From Rhodocyclaceae bacterium (GTDB taxonomy: Bacteria > Pseudomonadota > Gammaproteobacteria > Burkholderiales > Rhodocyclaceae): a stretch of 64,000 nt of DNA. Each line of letters begins with the position of its first letter. Position 1 is the first letter of the stretch. Under the pieces are notes generated by a model. The model was not told the origin of the DNA. It ran no database searches and saw nothing but the letters and a program-made list of their open reading frames with translations. Location of the stretch: NCBI GenBank assembly GCA_016791115.1, contig JAEUNL010000027.1:52264-116263 (forward strand). Reading direction: 5' to 3'. Both the position numbers and the translations under genes were made by a program. Shown here piece by piece: positions 25,617 through 34,834 of the stretch.

Positions 25617-27086
25617 ATGACCCAGACTCTTCACGCACCCGACATCGACCCTGCCCGACTGTTTGCCGCGGCCGAATCCAGTCTGCTGGCGCCTTACGAC
25701 CTGACGCCGCGCAAGCTGGAGAGCGTGTTGGGGCGATTGTTCGGCCACCAGCTCGATTATGCGGATCTGTACTTCCAGTATCAGCGGTCTGAGTCGTGGG
25801 GACTCGAGGAAGGCATCGTCAAGTCAGGCAGCTTCAGTATCGAGCAGGGCGTGGGCGTCAGGGCCGTGAGTGGCGAGAAGACGGCTTTCGCTTATTCGGA
25901 CGAGATCAGCCTGGCCGCGCTCGAGTCGGCAGCCGGGGCAACACGCGCAATTGCGTCGCAGGGGGCCAGCAAGCTGGTGCCGATGCTCGCGGGCGGCAAA
26001 CTGCGTCCCCTGTATATCGCAAACGATCCGATCGCGTCGCTTACCGATACAGAGAAGGTGCGCCTGCTCGAGCGCCTAGAGCAGTTTGCGCGCAAAGCCG
26101 ATCCGCGCGTGGTCGAGGTGACCGCGCATATTGTCGGAGTCTATGACGTGGTGCTGGTGGCGCGCAGCGATGGCCATATGGCAGCCGACGTGCGTCCGCT
26201 GACACGGGTATCGGTGTCGGTGATCATGAAGGATGGCGACAAGCGCGAGCAGGGCTCGTCAGGCGGTGGCGGTCGATTCGACTACGGGTATTTCACCGAC
26301 GAAGTGCTGCGCGATTACGCCGAGAAGGCGGTGCACCAGGCGTCGACCAACCTGCATGCAAAGGCGGCACCCGCTGGCACGATGACCGTCGTTCTGGGCA
26401 GCGGCTGGCCGGGCATCCTGCTGCATGAAGCAATTGGCCACGGCCTCGAGGGCGATTTCAACCGCAAGGGCAGTTCGGCCTTCTCCGGTCGCATCGGGCA
26501 GCGCGTGGCAGCACGGGGGGTGACCGTGGTAGACGACGGCACGATGCCGAACCGGCGCGGCTCGCTGACCGTCGATGACGAAGGCAACCCGACCCAGCGC
26601 ACGGTACTGATCGAGGACGGCATCCTGACGGGCTACCTGCAGGACAGTCTCAATGCGCGCCTGATGGGCGTGCCGGTAACCGGCAACGGTCGTCGCGAGT
26701 CCTTCGCACACCTTCCGCTGCCGCGCATGACGAACACCTGCATGCTGGCGGGCGACAAGGATCCCGCGGAGATCATCGCATCGGTCAAGCACGGGCTGTA
26801 TGCCGCGAATTTCGGCGGCGGGCAGGTCGACATCACCAGCGGCAAGTTCGTCTTCTCGGCGGCCGAGGCCTACATGATCGAGAACGGCCGGATCACGTAT
26901 CCGGTGAAGGGTGCCACGCTCATCGGGAATGGTCCGGATGCGCTGACGCGTGTTTCGATGATCGGCAACGACATGGCGCTCGATCCCGGCGTCGGCACCT
27001 GCGGCAAGGACGGACAGAGCGTACCGGTCGGTGTCGGCCAGCCGACCTTGCGCATCGACGGACTCACCGTCGGCGGAACCGCCTGA
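25617..27086 (+). CDS. tldD: Metalloprotease TldD
   Basis: 489 residues. TldD with PmbA/TldE forms a zinc metalloprotease heterodimer that degrades unfolded peptides and matures some modified peptides. The active-site helix [11 protein letters not shown] is at about 274-284, followed by [11 protein letters not shown] and the C-terminal [10 protein letters not shown] segment. Start ATG 25617 rather than the TTG at 25605. pmbA is not next to it; it must be elsewhere if the complex is made. Confidence 0.95.
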   Translation: MTQTLHAPDIDPARLFAAAESSLLAPYDLTPRKLESVLGRLFGHQLDYADLYFQYQRSESWGLEEGIVKSGSFSIEQGVGVRAVSGEKTAFAYSDEISLAALESAAGATRAIASQGASKLVPMLAGGKLRPLYIANDPIASLTDTEKVRLLERLEQFARKADPRVVEVTAHIVGVYDVVLVARSDGHMAADVRPLTRVSVSVIMKDGDKREQGSSGGGGRFDYGYFTDEVLRDYAEKAVHQASTNLHAKAAPAGTMTVVLGSGWPGILLHEAIGHGLEGDFNRKGSSAFSGRIGQRVAARGVTVVDDGTMPNRRGSLTVDDEGNPTQRTVLIEDGILTGYLQDSLNARLMGVPVTGNGRRESFAHLPLPRMTNTCMLAGDKDPAEIIASVKHGLYAANFGGGQVDITSGKFVFSAAEAYMIENGRITYPVKGATLIGNGPDALTRVSMIGNDMALDPGVGTCGKDGQSVPVGVGQPTLRIDGLTVGGTA

Positions 27087-27319
27087 TCGCGCGGCCCGGT
27101 TTCGCCGCAGCGCAACGCGCGCCAGCCGCTCTCGCCACACTCAATGCAATGACGATAATCGTCGGCGCGCGTGCTGCATGGCATCACGCGCCGCGGTTGC
27201 ATCCGCTTGCCGCCTCTGCTTAGTATGCTGTCCCGTGTCGATTCGCCGACGCGGTATGGTATCGCGATCCGGGTTTTCGGCGCCACTCAACATAATCACA
27301 ATCTGCGGGGAGAACGACG

Positions 27320-27907
27320 ATGGGCCTGTTTGATTTCCTGTTCGGCAAGAAGCGCGAGGCTGCACCGGCGCCAGCGGCACCCAGGGCCGCGCCTGCCGCG
27401 CGCATTACCACGCTGCGCGTCGGCGAATCGCTGGTCGGCGACGGCAACGAGGTCGCACACATCGACCTGATTCTCGGCCCGCGCGGTACGCCGGCAGAAG
27501 AAGCCTTTGCCAACTGTCTGGTCAACAACAAGGATGGCTTCACCTCGCTGCTTTCGGTGGTTGCACCCAACCTGATCTGCAAGCCCAACACGGTCATGTT
27601 CAACAAGGTGACGATCAAGGGCGCCAAGCAGGCGGTGCAGATGTTCGGGCCGGCGCAGCGCGGCGTGGCGATGGCCGTGGCAGACAGCGTGGCCGAGGGC
27701 ATCATCCCGCAGGATCAGGCGAACGACCTCTACATCTGCGTCGGCGTGTTCATCCACTGGCTCGCCGAGGATGACCGCAAGATCCAGGATTACAACTACC
27801 GCGCCACCAAGGAAGCGATCCAGCGCGCGGTCAGCAACACGCCGACGGCGGCCGAGGTTGTCGCGAAGAAGGATTTCGCCACCCATCCGTTCCAGGCTGC
27901 GGCCTGA
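27320..27907 (+). CDS. fae: Formaldehyde-activating enzyme (Fae) homologue with N-terminal extension
   Basis: 195 residues. Residues about 29-195 align with Fae, which condenses formaldehyde with tetrahydromethanopterin: [19 protein letters not shown] with the active-site H47, [46 protein letters not shown], and the C-terminal ATHPF. The first 28 residues are extra: an amphipathic [14 protein letters not shown] followed by an Ala/Pro linker, resembling a membrane-associating tail. GGGGAGA lies 8 bp before the ATG. No other methanopterin gene is in the window. The fold assignment is firm; activity as Fae, rather than as a Fae-like paralogue, is inferred. Confidence 0.9.
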   Translation: MGLFDFLFGKKREAAPAPAAPRAAPAARITTLRVGESLVGDGNEVAHIDLILGPRGTPAEEAFANCLVNNKDGFTSLLSVVAPNLICKPNTVMFNKVTIKGAKQAVQMFGPAQRGVAMAVADSVAEGIIPQDQANDLYICVGVFIHWLAEDDRKIQDYNYRATKEAIQRAVSNTPTAAEVVAKKDFATHPFQAAA

Positions 27908-27913
27908 TTGCAC

Positions 27914-28263
27914 GGGGCGCCGTCCGGCGCCCGATCTCGACGCGTTCTACAACGATCTGCTGTCGTGCCCTGGAGGGCACGACAGCAGCCGCCCGTTTGA
28001 TCGAGGTTCGCAGGGGCGACCAAGCCCACCCGCCGAACTTCGAGCAGGCGGGTCCGACCCCGCCGCTCTGTCACGTCGGCCATTGAGTGTGGTGCCCGGC
28101 CGAAGGGGCGAGGCCGGGCACGACCGATCCCGCCGAGCCCTGCGGATGAACGGACTCGACCCCACCTCCACGCGCCACGGCCGCGCTTCAGCGAGGGAAA
28201 AGGTATCCGGGCATCTCCGCCGTGCATGGTCTAGAAACCCGCCCCGGCCCGGGAGGGCGGGTT
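27914..28263. other. Hairpin-rich intergenic region between fae and the DAHP synthase gene
   Basis: This gene-free 416-bp gap contains five perfect inverted repeats: 7-bp arms at 27915-27921/27926-27932; 12-bp arms at 27959-27970/27975-27986 with a TGGA loop; 7-bp arms at 28028-28034/28047-28053; 10-bp arms at 28092-28101/28112-28121; and 8-bp arms at 28236-28243/28256-28263 followed by GTTTCC. The first may end fae transcription and the last sits 60 bp before the DAHP synthase start. Two of the right arms end in the shared string GGGCACGAC. A small RNA, attenuator or repeat cluster are all possible. Confidence 0.55.
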
Positions 28264-28323
28264 GTTTCCGGTAAAATCGTACGCTTTTCCGACTTTCGGG
28301 CGCCGCTGCCGGCGCCAGTTGCC

Positions 28324-29409
28324 ATGAACGCACCGATCAAGCTGCAAACCGACGACGTACGCATCCGCGAAATCAAGGAGCTTGCGCCGCCTTCGCACGT
28401 GCTGCGCGAATTTCCGACGACCGAGAAATCGGTCGAGACTACTTTTGCGGCACGCCAAGGCATCCATCGCATCCTGCACGGTGGCGACGACCGCCTGCTG
28501 GTGGTCGTCGGCCCGTGCTCGATCCACGATTACGATGCGGCGATGGACTATGCGCGCCGGCTGCGCGAACAGGCCGAGCGGCTGAAGAACGACCTGCTGG
28601 TGGTGATGCGCGTCTACTTCGAAAAGCCGCGCACGACCGTCGGCTGGAAGGGTCTGATCAACGATCCGCGCCTCGACGGCAGCTTCATGATCAACGAGGG
28701 CGTACGCCTTGCGCGCAAGCTGCTATGGGAGATCGCCGAGCTCGGCCTGCCGGCGGGCACGGAGTTCCTCGACATGATCACGCCGCAGTACATCGCCGAC
28801 CTGATCGCCTGGGGGGCGATCGGGGCGCGCACCACCGAATCGCAGGTGCATCGCGAACTGGCGTCCGGACTGTCCTGCGCCGTGGGCTTCAAGAACGGTA
28901 CCGACGGCAACATCCGCATCGCGGTCGATGCGATCAAGGCGGCGGCCAGTCCGCACCATTTCCTGTCGGTCACCAAAGCGGGCCATTCGGCGATCGTGTC
29001 GACCACCGGCAACGAGGACTGCCACGTGATCCTGCGCGGCGGCAAGGAGCCGAACTTCGACCCGGCCAGCGTGGACAAGGCAGCCAGGGAGCTCGCGGCG
29101 TCTGGGCTGTCGCAGCGCATGATGATCGACTGCTCGCACGGCAACAGCCGCAAGCAGTACAAGCTGCAGGTCGACGCCGCGCGCGACATTGCCGCACAAG
29201 TTGCCTCGGGCGAGGACCGCATCGTAGGCCTGATGGTCGAGTCGCACCTCAAGGAAGGACGGCAGGATCTCTCGCCGGGCAAGCCGCTCGAATACGGCAA
29301 GAGCATCACCGACGCCTGCCTTGGCTGGGAAGATAGCGTCGCCGTGCTCGACGTGCTGGCCGAAGCGGTGCGCAGCCGCCGCCTTGCGGTCGAAGAGAAC
29401 GACGACTAG
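28324..29409 (+). CDS. aroG: 3-deoxy-7-phosphoheptulonate synthase (class I DAHP synthase)
   Basis: First step of the shikimate pathway, joining PEP and erythrose-4-phosphate. 361 residues with the class I AroFGH signatures VVVGPCSIHD (about 60-69), RVYFEKPRTTVGWKG (about 99-113), GARTTESQVHRELASG and MIDCSHGNS. Metal ligands C65, H270-region and the C-terminal D are present by alignment. The ATG at 28324 gives the usual N-terminus; the frame is open to 28222 but that part lies in the hairpin region. Which amino acid inhibits it cannot be told from sequence. Confidence 0.95.
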   Translation: MNAPIKLQTDDVRIREIKELAPPSHVLREFPTTEKSVETTFAARQGIHRILHGGDDRLLVVVGPCSIHDYDAAMDYARRLREQAERLKNDLLVVMRVYFEKPRTTVGWKGLINDPRLDGSFMINEGVRLARKLLWEIAELGLPAGTEFLDMITPQYIADLIAWGAIGARTTESQVHRELASGLSCAVGFKNGTDGNIRIAVDAIKAAASPHHFLSVTKAGHSAIVSTTGNEDCHVILRGGKEPNFDPASVDKAARELAASGLSQRMMIDCSHGNSRKQYKLQVDAARDIAAQVASGEDRIVGLMVESHLKEGRQDLSPGKPLEYGKSITDACLGWEDSVAVLDVLAEAVRSRRLAVEENDD

Positions 29410-29433
29410 GCCGAGGGCAACTCATTGACGTCA

Positions 29434-31005
29434 ATGCGTTCCGTTCGCGCTAGCGACGCGGTCGTCATCGATACCGGCGCGCTGCGCCGGATTTTTTTTG
29501 TTGCGCTGCTGGCGACGTTGACGCTGCGCTTCTGGCTTGCCGCTGCCGTGCCGATCACCGGCGACGAGGCCTACTTCTACTATTGGGGTGTGAAGCCCGA
29601 CTGGGGCTTCTACGATCACCCGCCGATGGTTGGCTGGTGGCTTGCAGCGTTGCGCCAGGCGAGTGACGCGCTGTGGTGGTTGCGCCTGCCGGTGGTGATC
29701 CAGCCGGCCGTACTGTCGCTGGCGACGTATGCCTTCCTGCGCGGAAGTGGCGAGGGCTCGGCTCAGGACACCGCGTGGTTCGGCGCGCTGCTGGTGTTGC
29801 TGGCGCCGGCCAATGTGTGGAACGTGCTGATCACGACCGACACGCCGCTGGTCTATTTTTCGTTTTTCTCTGCGCTGGCCTTCATCCGCGCGACGCGCGA
29901 CGATGACCTGCGCTACTACGCGCTCGCCGGCGTGCTGCTCGGTGGCGCTTTCCTCTCCAAGTATTTCTCGGTCCTGCTCGGTTTCGCGTACCTGCTGTTC
30001 GCGGCGTGGAAGCCGAGCGGGCGCAAGTCGCTCGGCCTCCTGGTGCTGGTGCTGGCCGCCGCCTTTGCGCCGGCCGTCAACATCTGGTGGAACATGGGCC
30101 ATTGCTGGGCCAACATCATGTTCAACGCCATCAACCGCCACGAGGGCAATACCGGCCTCAACTGGAAGACGCCACCGCTCTATCTGCTGACGACCGCCTA
30201 TCTGCTGACGCCGCTGGTGGTGTGGCGGCTCACTCGGCTGCGCGTCGCCCTCGGCGCAATGTGGCGCGATACCCAGTCGCGCGCCATGCTTCTGATCGGT
30301 CTCGTGCCGCTGGCGATCTTCGCGCTGCTGTCGTCGATCAAGACCATCGGTGCGCACTGGCTGCTGTCCTTCGTGCCCTTCGTTCTGATGGTGTTCGCAC
30401 GCGCGCTTCCGGAAACGCGCCGCGCGGCGACGGTGCGATTCTTCGCCGGCTTTGCGGCGGCGCACGTGCTGGTGATTGCGATTGTCGCCATGCTGCCGCT
30501 TGAAACTTGGCAGCACCTGCGCAAGTACGATGGCATCGTGATGACGATCAAGGCGCCCGAGCTGCTGGAGCGACTGCGCCCGTTCGAGCGCGACTACGTG
30601 TTCGCTACCGATGGCTACTCGCCTTCGGTGACCCTGTCCTACAACGCGCAGCGCTATTTCGCGGTGTTCGGCCCGGCGTCGAGCCATGCGCGGCACGACG
30701 ACATCCTTACCGATTTCAGCGCCCTGCACGCGCAGAACATCCTCATCCTGCACAAGAGCCGGCCGCGGGTGGCGGAGGACTATGCACCTTACTTCCGCGA
30801 GGTCGAGGTGCGCGAATTCGAACTGCACGGCACCCGGTTCTGGATCGTGCTCGGCCGCGGCTTCGACTACCCGGCCTATCGCGAAGGCATCCTCGAGCCG
30901 GCGCGCAGGCACTGGTATGCAGTGCCGGACTGGCTGCCGATGACGCACTGCTACTTCTGCGAGCGCTACTTCCCCGAGCGCGCCTGCCGGGCGGGCACAA
31001 GATGA
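29434..31005 (+). CDS. GT39-type integral membrane glycosyltransferase (ArnT/dolichyl-mannosyltransferase-like)
   Basis: 523 residues from the ATG at 29434 (a TTG at 29425 is also in frame). About ten hydrophobic helices. The first periplasmic loop has the GT39/ArnT acidic motif (ITGDEAYFYYWG, then FYDHPPMVGWW), where the aspartate is catalytic. It would use a polyprenyl-phosphate sugar donor to decorate a lipid, glycan or protein. The C-terminal 150 residues are soluble with cysteines near the end (CYFCERYFPERAC). It overlaps the next gene by 4 bp. Confidence 0.87.
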   Translation: MRSVRASDAVVIDTGALRRIFFVALLATLTLRFWLAAAVPITGDEAYFYYWGVKPDWGFYDHPPMVGWWLAALRQASDALWWLRLPVVIQPAVLSLATYAFLRGSGEGSAQDTAWFGALLVLLAPANVWNVLITTDTPLVYFSFFSALAFIRATRDDDLRYYALAGVLLGGAFLSKYFSVLLGFAYLLFAAWKPSGRKSLGLLVLVLAAAFAPAVNIWWNMGHCWANIMFNAINRHEGNTGLNWKTPPLYLLTTAYLLTPLVVWRLTRLRVALGAMWRDTQSRAMLLIGLVPLAIFALLSSIKTIGAHWLLSFVPFVLMVFARALPETRRAATVRFFAGFAAAHVLVIAIVAMLPLETWQHLRKYDGIVMTIKAPELLERLRPFERDYVFATDGYSPSVTLSYNAQRYFAVFGPASSHARHDDILTDFSALHAQNILILHKSRPRVAEDYAPYFREVEVREFELHGTRFWIVLGRGFDYPAYREGILEPARRHWYAVPDWLPMTHCYFCERYFPERACRAGTR

Positions 31006-31877
31006 TGCCGCTTCTCAGACTTTTGCGCCCGCACCAGTGGGTCAAGAACGGTTTCGTTTTCCTCGGGCTTCTGTTCGGCCATGCGTGGGCCGACCCGGCC
31101 CGGGTGACGCTCGCGATCGACGCCTTCGTCGCCTTCTGCCTGGTATCGAGCGCGGTCTACGTGATGAACGACATCGTCGACCGCGAGCGCGACCGGGCGC
31201 ACCCGAAGAAACGCAAGCGCCCGCTGGCCAGCGGCACGGTGTCCATGGCGGCGGCGATCGTGCTGATGCTGGTCTGCGGCGGCGCCGGTCTTGCCATGGC
31301 CTGGATCGGGGGCGGAGCCCTGCCGGGCATCTTTTTCGGTTACGTGGCGCTCAACGTCGGCTACAGCTTCGGGCTCAAGCACGTCGTCATCCTCGACGTC
31401 TTCCTGATCGCGGCCGGATTCATGCTGCGCATCCTTGCCGGCACCCTGGGCATCGGCATTGCGCCCTCGCAATGGCTGCTGCTCACCGGCCTGCTGCTCA
31501 CGCTGTTCCTCGGCTTCGCCAAGCGGCGCGCCGAACTCTCCGCGCTGCAGGAAGACAGCGGCACGCATCGCCGCGTGCTCGAACACTATTCCGAGCCGCT
31601 GCTCGACCAGATGATCACCGTTGCGGCAGCGGGTGTGATCGTTGCCTATGCGCTCTACACCGTCTCGCCGGACACCATTCGCCTGCATGGCACCGACAAG
31701 CTGATCTACACGCTGCCCTTCGTGCTCTACGGCATGTTCCGCTACCTGTACCTGCTGCACCGGCGCGGCGGCGGTGGCGAACCCGCACTCGAGATCGTGC
31801 GCGATCCGCATCTCGTCGCAGCCGGGGCCGGCTGGCTCGGGCTGACGCTGTGGCTGCTGGTGAACCCCGTGCTGTGA
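31002..31877 (+). CDS. UbiA-family prenyltransferase, decaprenyl-phosphate phosphoribosyltransferase-like
   Basis: 291 residues with eight or nine membrane helices. The Asp-rich motif NDIVDRERDRAHPKKRKRPLASG (about 53-75) and the second motif (LGFAKRRAEL) match the branch typified by mycobacterial UbiA/DPPR synthase, which transfers phosphoribose to decaprenyl phosphate, rather than quinone prenyltransferases. It overlaps the GT39 gene by 4 bp (ATGATG), so the two are coupled: one may make a lipid-linked pentose and the other use it. The substrate is an inference. Confidence 0.85.
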   Translation: MMPLLRLLRPHQWVKNGFVFLGLLFGHAWADPARVTLAIDAFVAFCLVSSAVYVMNDIVDRERDRAHPKKRKRPLASGTVSMAAAIVLMLVCGGAGLAMAWIGGGALPGIFFGYVALNVGYSFGLKHVVILDVFLIAAGFMLRILAGTLGIGIAPSQWLLLTGLLLTLFLGFAKRRAELSALQEDSGTHRRVLEHYSEPLLDQMITVAAAGVIVAYALYTVSPDTIRLHGTDKLIYTLPFVLYGMFRYLYLLHRRGGGGEPALEIVRDPHLVAAGAGWLGLTLWLLVNPVL

Positions 31878-31884
31878 GATACGT

Positions 31885-32005
31885 GCCGGCCTGCGGTGCG
31901 CGTGGACTGGTCATTCTGGGCAAGGCATGCCGGAGAGACCCGCAGAATGGCGTTCACCGGCCATGCTGCCCGTAGAGCGCCTGTGCAAGCGCCTTCCAGG
32001 CCGGC
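31885..32005 (-). repeat. Dispersed palindromic repeat, copy B (best preserved)
   Basis: A 121-bp element with imperfect terminal inverted repeats: GCCGGCCTGCGGTGCGCGTG at the left pairs with CAAGCGCCTTCCAGGCCGGC at the right. The inner half (GGCATGCCGGAGAGAC) matches copy D inverted. It fills the gap between convergent ubiA-type and murI genes and ends one base before the murI stop. Confidence 0.7.
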
Positions 32006-32006
32006 C

Positions 32007-32816
32007 TTATTCCGGAAGTAAAGCCTCGATCGATGCGTCCTCCGCCCATAGTCTGCGCATGACGCGGTTCGCCAGAGATAGGTCGCCGCTGGCGTAGAAG
32101 GCGCTGCTGCCGAGACGTGCGCGTTCGACTGCAAGGCCGTCCTCCTTCAGCCTGCGTTCGAGCTGACGTGCGACGGCCGGACCCGTCTCGATCAGCGCGA
32201 CCTGTGGGCCGGCGAGTTCGGCGATCAGCGGCTGCAGGAAAGGGTAATGGGTGCATCCGAGCACGATGGTGTCGGCGCCGCGCGCGAGCAGTGGCGCCAC
32301 GTAGCGGGCGACGAGCGCCCGCGTGGCATGTGTGTCGAGTTCGCCGCGTTCGACGCATTCCACCAAGCCGGGGCAGGGCTGGGTGATGACCTCGATGCCG
32401 TTGGCGAAGCGGTCGAGCAGCGCGGCGAACTGGGCGCTCTTGAGCGTGCCAACGGTCGCAAGCACGCCGACCACGCCGGATTTCGTTGCAGCGGCGGCGG
32501 GTTTGACCGCCGGCTCCATGGCGACGATGGGCAGCGCGTGGCGTTCGCGCAGCACGGCGGCAGCCGCGGCGGTGGCGGTGTTGCAGGCGACGACGATCGC
32601 CTTGGCGCCGCGCGCGACCAGCAAGTCGGCGAGCTCGAGCGAACGTGCGCGTATCCAGTCCGCTGGCCTGTCCCCGTAGGGCGCGTGGCCCGAGTCGGCA
32701 ATGTAGAGCAGATCCTCGTGCGGCAGGCGCGCGCGGATGCGGCGCAGCACGGAAAGCCCGCCGACGCCGGAGTCGAACACGCCGACCGGGCCGGCGCTGC
32801 GGGCTGGACCGGTCAT
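32007..32816 (-). CDS. murI: Glutamate racemase
   Basis: Makes D-glutamate for peptidoglycan. 269 residues. The two catalytic cysteines are in VACNTATA (about 78) and LGCTHYPF (about 190), and the N-terminal GVFDSGVGGLSVL and SGHAPYGDR motifs are intact. Start MTGPARS gives normal length. It follows the cobalamin adenosyltransferase gene by 7 bp on the same strand. Confidence 0.95.
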   Translation of the reverse strand: MTGPARSAGPVGVFDSGVGGLSVLRRIRARLPHEDLLYIADSGHAPYGDRPADWIRARSLELADLLVARGAKAIVVACNTATAAAAAVLRERHALPIVAMEPAVKPAAAATKSGVVGVLATVGTLKSAQFAALLDRFANGIEVITQPCPGLVECVERGELDTHATRALVARYVAPLLARGADTIVLGCTHYPFLQPLIAELAGPQVALIETGPAVARQLERRLKEDGLAVERARLGSSAFYASGDLSLANRVMRRLWAEDASIEALLPE

Positions 32817-32823
32817 CGCAGCG

Positions 32824-33381
32824 TCACTTGCCCGCGTTGCGGCCCTTCTGCCACAGCACGTCGCCGCGGCCGTCAGCGCGATTGAGGTAGCGCGACAGGA
32901 CGAACAGCAGGTCGGACAGCCGGTTCAGGTAATGGCGCGGCGTTTCGCGCACCTTCTCGGCGGCGGACAGGGCGACCACCGCGCGCTCGGCGCGCCGGCA
33001 TACCGCGCGCGCGAGGTGCGTGAGCGCCGCGGCACGGGTGCCGCCGGGCAGGATGAATTCCTTGAGCGGATCGAGCGTGTCGTTCATCGCGTCGAGTTCG
33101 CGTTCGAGGCGCGCGACGCCGCCGCTGTCGAGCAGCGTCATGCCGGGAATCGAGAGCTCGCCGCCGAGATCGAACAGGTCGTGCTGCACATCGGTGAGCA
33201 GGGCGCGCGTCGGCCCGGGCAACTCTTCGATCAGCAGCATGCCGATCACCGAGTTGAGTTCGTCGACGTCGCCCAGCGCGTGGATGCGCAGGCTGTCCTT
33301 GGAGACGCGGCTGCCGTCGCCGAGGCCGGTGGTGCCCTCGTCGCCGGTGCGGGTGTAGATCTTGGAAAGTCGGTGGCCCAT
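32824..33381 (-). CDS. pduO: Cob(I)alamin adenosyltransferase, PduO type
   Basis: Adenosylates cob(I)alamin to coenzyme B12. 185 residues from ATG 33381 (MGHRLSKIYTRTGDEG); the frame opens further to 33429. ATP-binding signature TRTGDEGTTGLGDGSRV at 10-26, DELNS near 45, and the C-terminal RRAERAVVALS and YLNRLSDLLFVLSRYLN motifs are present. Part of a two-gene unit with murI. No B12-dependent enzyme is in the window. Confidence 0.94.
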   Translation of the reverse strand: MGHRLSKIYTRTGDEGTTGLGDGSRVSKDSLRIHALGDVDELNSVIGMLLIEELPGPTRALLTDVQHDLFDLGGELSIPGMTLLDSGGVARLERELDAMNDTLDPLKEFILPGGTRAAALTHLARAVCRRAERAVVALSAAEKVRETPRHYLNRLSDLLFVLSRYLNRADGRGDVLWQKGRNAGK

Positions 33382-33500
33382 GGCTCGCGGGTTTGCGTCG
33401 GGTTGTGCGTCGGGTTGGGGAAGCGGCATTATAGGCGCCCCGATCGACCCCCGTCCGCACCCGTGTCAATGTGCGTGCCTGCCACGGAAACTTGTCGAGC

Positions 33501-34706
33501 ATGACTTCGTTCTGGAAAACCCCGGCTGCCGCGCTGGCGTGCGGCAGCCTGATCCTCACGCTGGCAATGGGCGTGCGCCACGGCTTCGGCCTGTTCCTGC
33601 CGCCGATGAGCATGGAGCTGGGCTGGGGCCGCGAAACCTTCGCCTTCGCGCTCGCCCTGCAGAATCTGGTATGGGGCTTCACCCAGCCGGTGATCGGCAT
33701 GCTGGCCGACCGCTGGGGCGGCGGGCGCGTGGTGGTGGCAGGCGTGGTGCTGTATTGCGCCGGGCTCTACGGCATGGCGAGCTCGACCTCGCCGCTGATG
33801 CTGGCACTGACTTCCGGCGTGGCGATCGGCACCGCGCTGTCGTGCTGCACTTTCTCGGTGGTGTCCGGCGTGGTCGGCCGGCGCTATTCGCCGGCGCAGC
33901 GGACGCAGGCGCTGGGCATCGCAGGCGCGGCCGGCAGCTTCGGCCAGTTCGCGATGCTGCCGATCGCGGAGTACCTGATCTCCGGCCTCGGCTGGCACAA
34001 CGCATTGCTGGCATTGGGCGCCGCGATCCTGTTCATGCTGCCGGCAGCATTCGGCATCGTCGAGCGCAGCGAGGGCCATGCCGCCGCGCTGGGGGCGACC
34101 AGCGCACGTGAGGCGCTGGCGGAAGCCTTGCGCTCGCGCGACTACTGGTTGCTGTCGTTGGGCTTCTTCGTCTGTGGCTTTCAGGTGGTGTTCATCGCCA
34201 TCCACCTGCCGGCTTTCGTGCTCGATGCGGGACTATCGCCCAAGGTCGGCGTACAGGCGCTGGCGCTGATCGGCCTGTTCAACATCTTCGGCAGTTACCT
34301 GGCCGGCCGGCTCGGGGCGGTGTTCCGCAAACCGTACCTGCTCGGCGGCATCTACATCGCGCGGAGCCTGGTGATCGTCGCCTATCTTGTTGTGCCGATG
34401 ACAGCGGCCAGCACCTACGTGTTTTCTGCGGCGATGGGTTTCCTGTGGCTCGGCACCGTGCCGCTGACCAATGCGGTGGTGGCCTCGATGTTCGGTGTGC
34501 GCCACCTGGCGATGCTGGCCGGCACGGTGTTCCTGTTCCACCAGGTCGGGGCCTTTCTCGGCAGCTGGCTTGGCGGCTTCCTGTTCGACAGCACCGGTTC
34601 CTATGCGCTGATCTGGTGGATTTCGATCGCGCTCGGGGTGATCGCCTTGTTCGCCAACCTGCCGATCCGCGAGCATCCGCCCGCGCCGGTGGCGGCGCGG
34701 GCCTGA
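33501..34706 (+). CDS. Major facilitator superfamily transporter
   Basis: 401 residues, twelve predicted membrane helices, with the loop-2 motif ADRWGGGRVV (about 68). The pattern (ALQNLVWGFTQP, GVVGRRYSPAQRTQALGIAGAAGSFGQ) resembles the oxalate/formate antiporter and YbfB-like branch that carries organic anions. The ATG at 33501 is preceded by a short weak AGC-rich stretch; an upstream in-frame start at 33471 is less likely. It stands just before an IclR regulator and the glycolate/glycerate genes, so a C2/C3 acid is a reasonable but unproven substrate. Confidence 0.87.
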   Translation: MTSFWKTPAAALACGSLILTLAMGVRHGFGLFLPPMSMELGWGRETFAFALALQNLVWGFTQPVIGMLADRWGGGRVVVAGVVLYCAGLYGMASSTSPLMLALTSGVAIGTALSCCTFSVVSGVVGRRYSPAQRTQALGIAGAAGSFGQFAMLPIAEYLISGLGWHNALLALGAAILFMLPAAFGIVERSEGHAAALGATSAREALAEALRSRDYWLLSLGFFVCGFQVVFIAIHLPAFVLDAGLSPKVGVQALALIGLFNIFGSYLAGRLGAVFRKPYLLGGIYIARSLVIVAYLVVPMTAASTYVFSAAMGFLWLGTVPLTNAVVASMFGVRHLAMLAGTVFLFHQVGAFLGSWLGGFLFDSTGSYALIWWISIALGVIALFANLPIREHPPAPVAARA

Positions 34707-34773
34707 TCCCTGCCAGACTGGAAGCGGTTTCCAGCACTGCCCCTGAATCGCGCCCAACGCGGAAGTGCGATGG

Positions 34774-34779
34774 TATGAT
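34774..34779 (+). promoter_or_regulatory. Possible -10 element (TATGAT) for the iclR gene
   Basis: TATGAT lies 55 bp upstream of the IclR-family ATG in the 128-bp gap after the transporter. No convincing -35 was seen. Confidence 0.3.
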
Positions 34780-34834
34780 CAGCCCGCCGTCGCTGGGCTG
34801 CATCCTTCCGCATTCATTCGAATGGGATTTTCAC

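Noticed and set aside
28222..28323. Upstream extension of DAHP synthase as a leader peptide in frame
   Set aside because: The encoded residues have no family match and cover the terminal hairpin; no aromatic-residue run of the kind seen in attenuator peptides is present.
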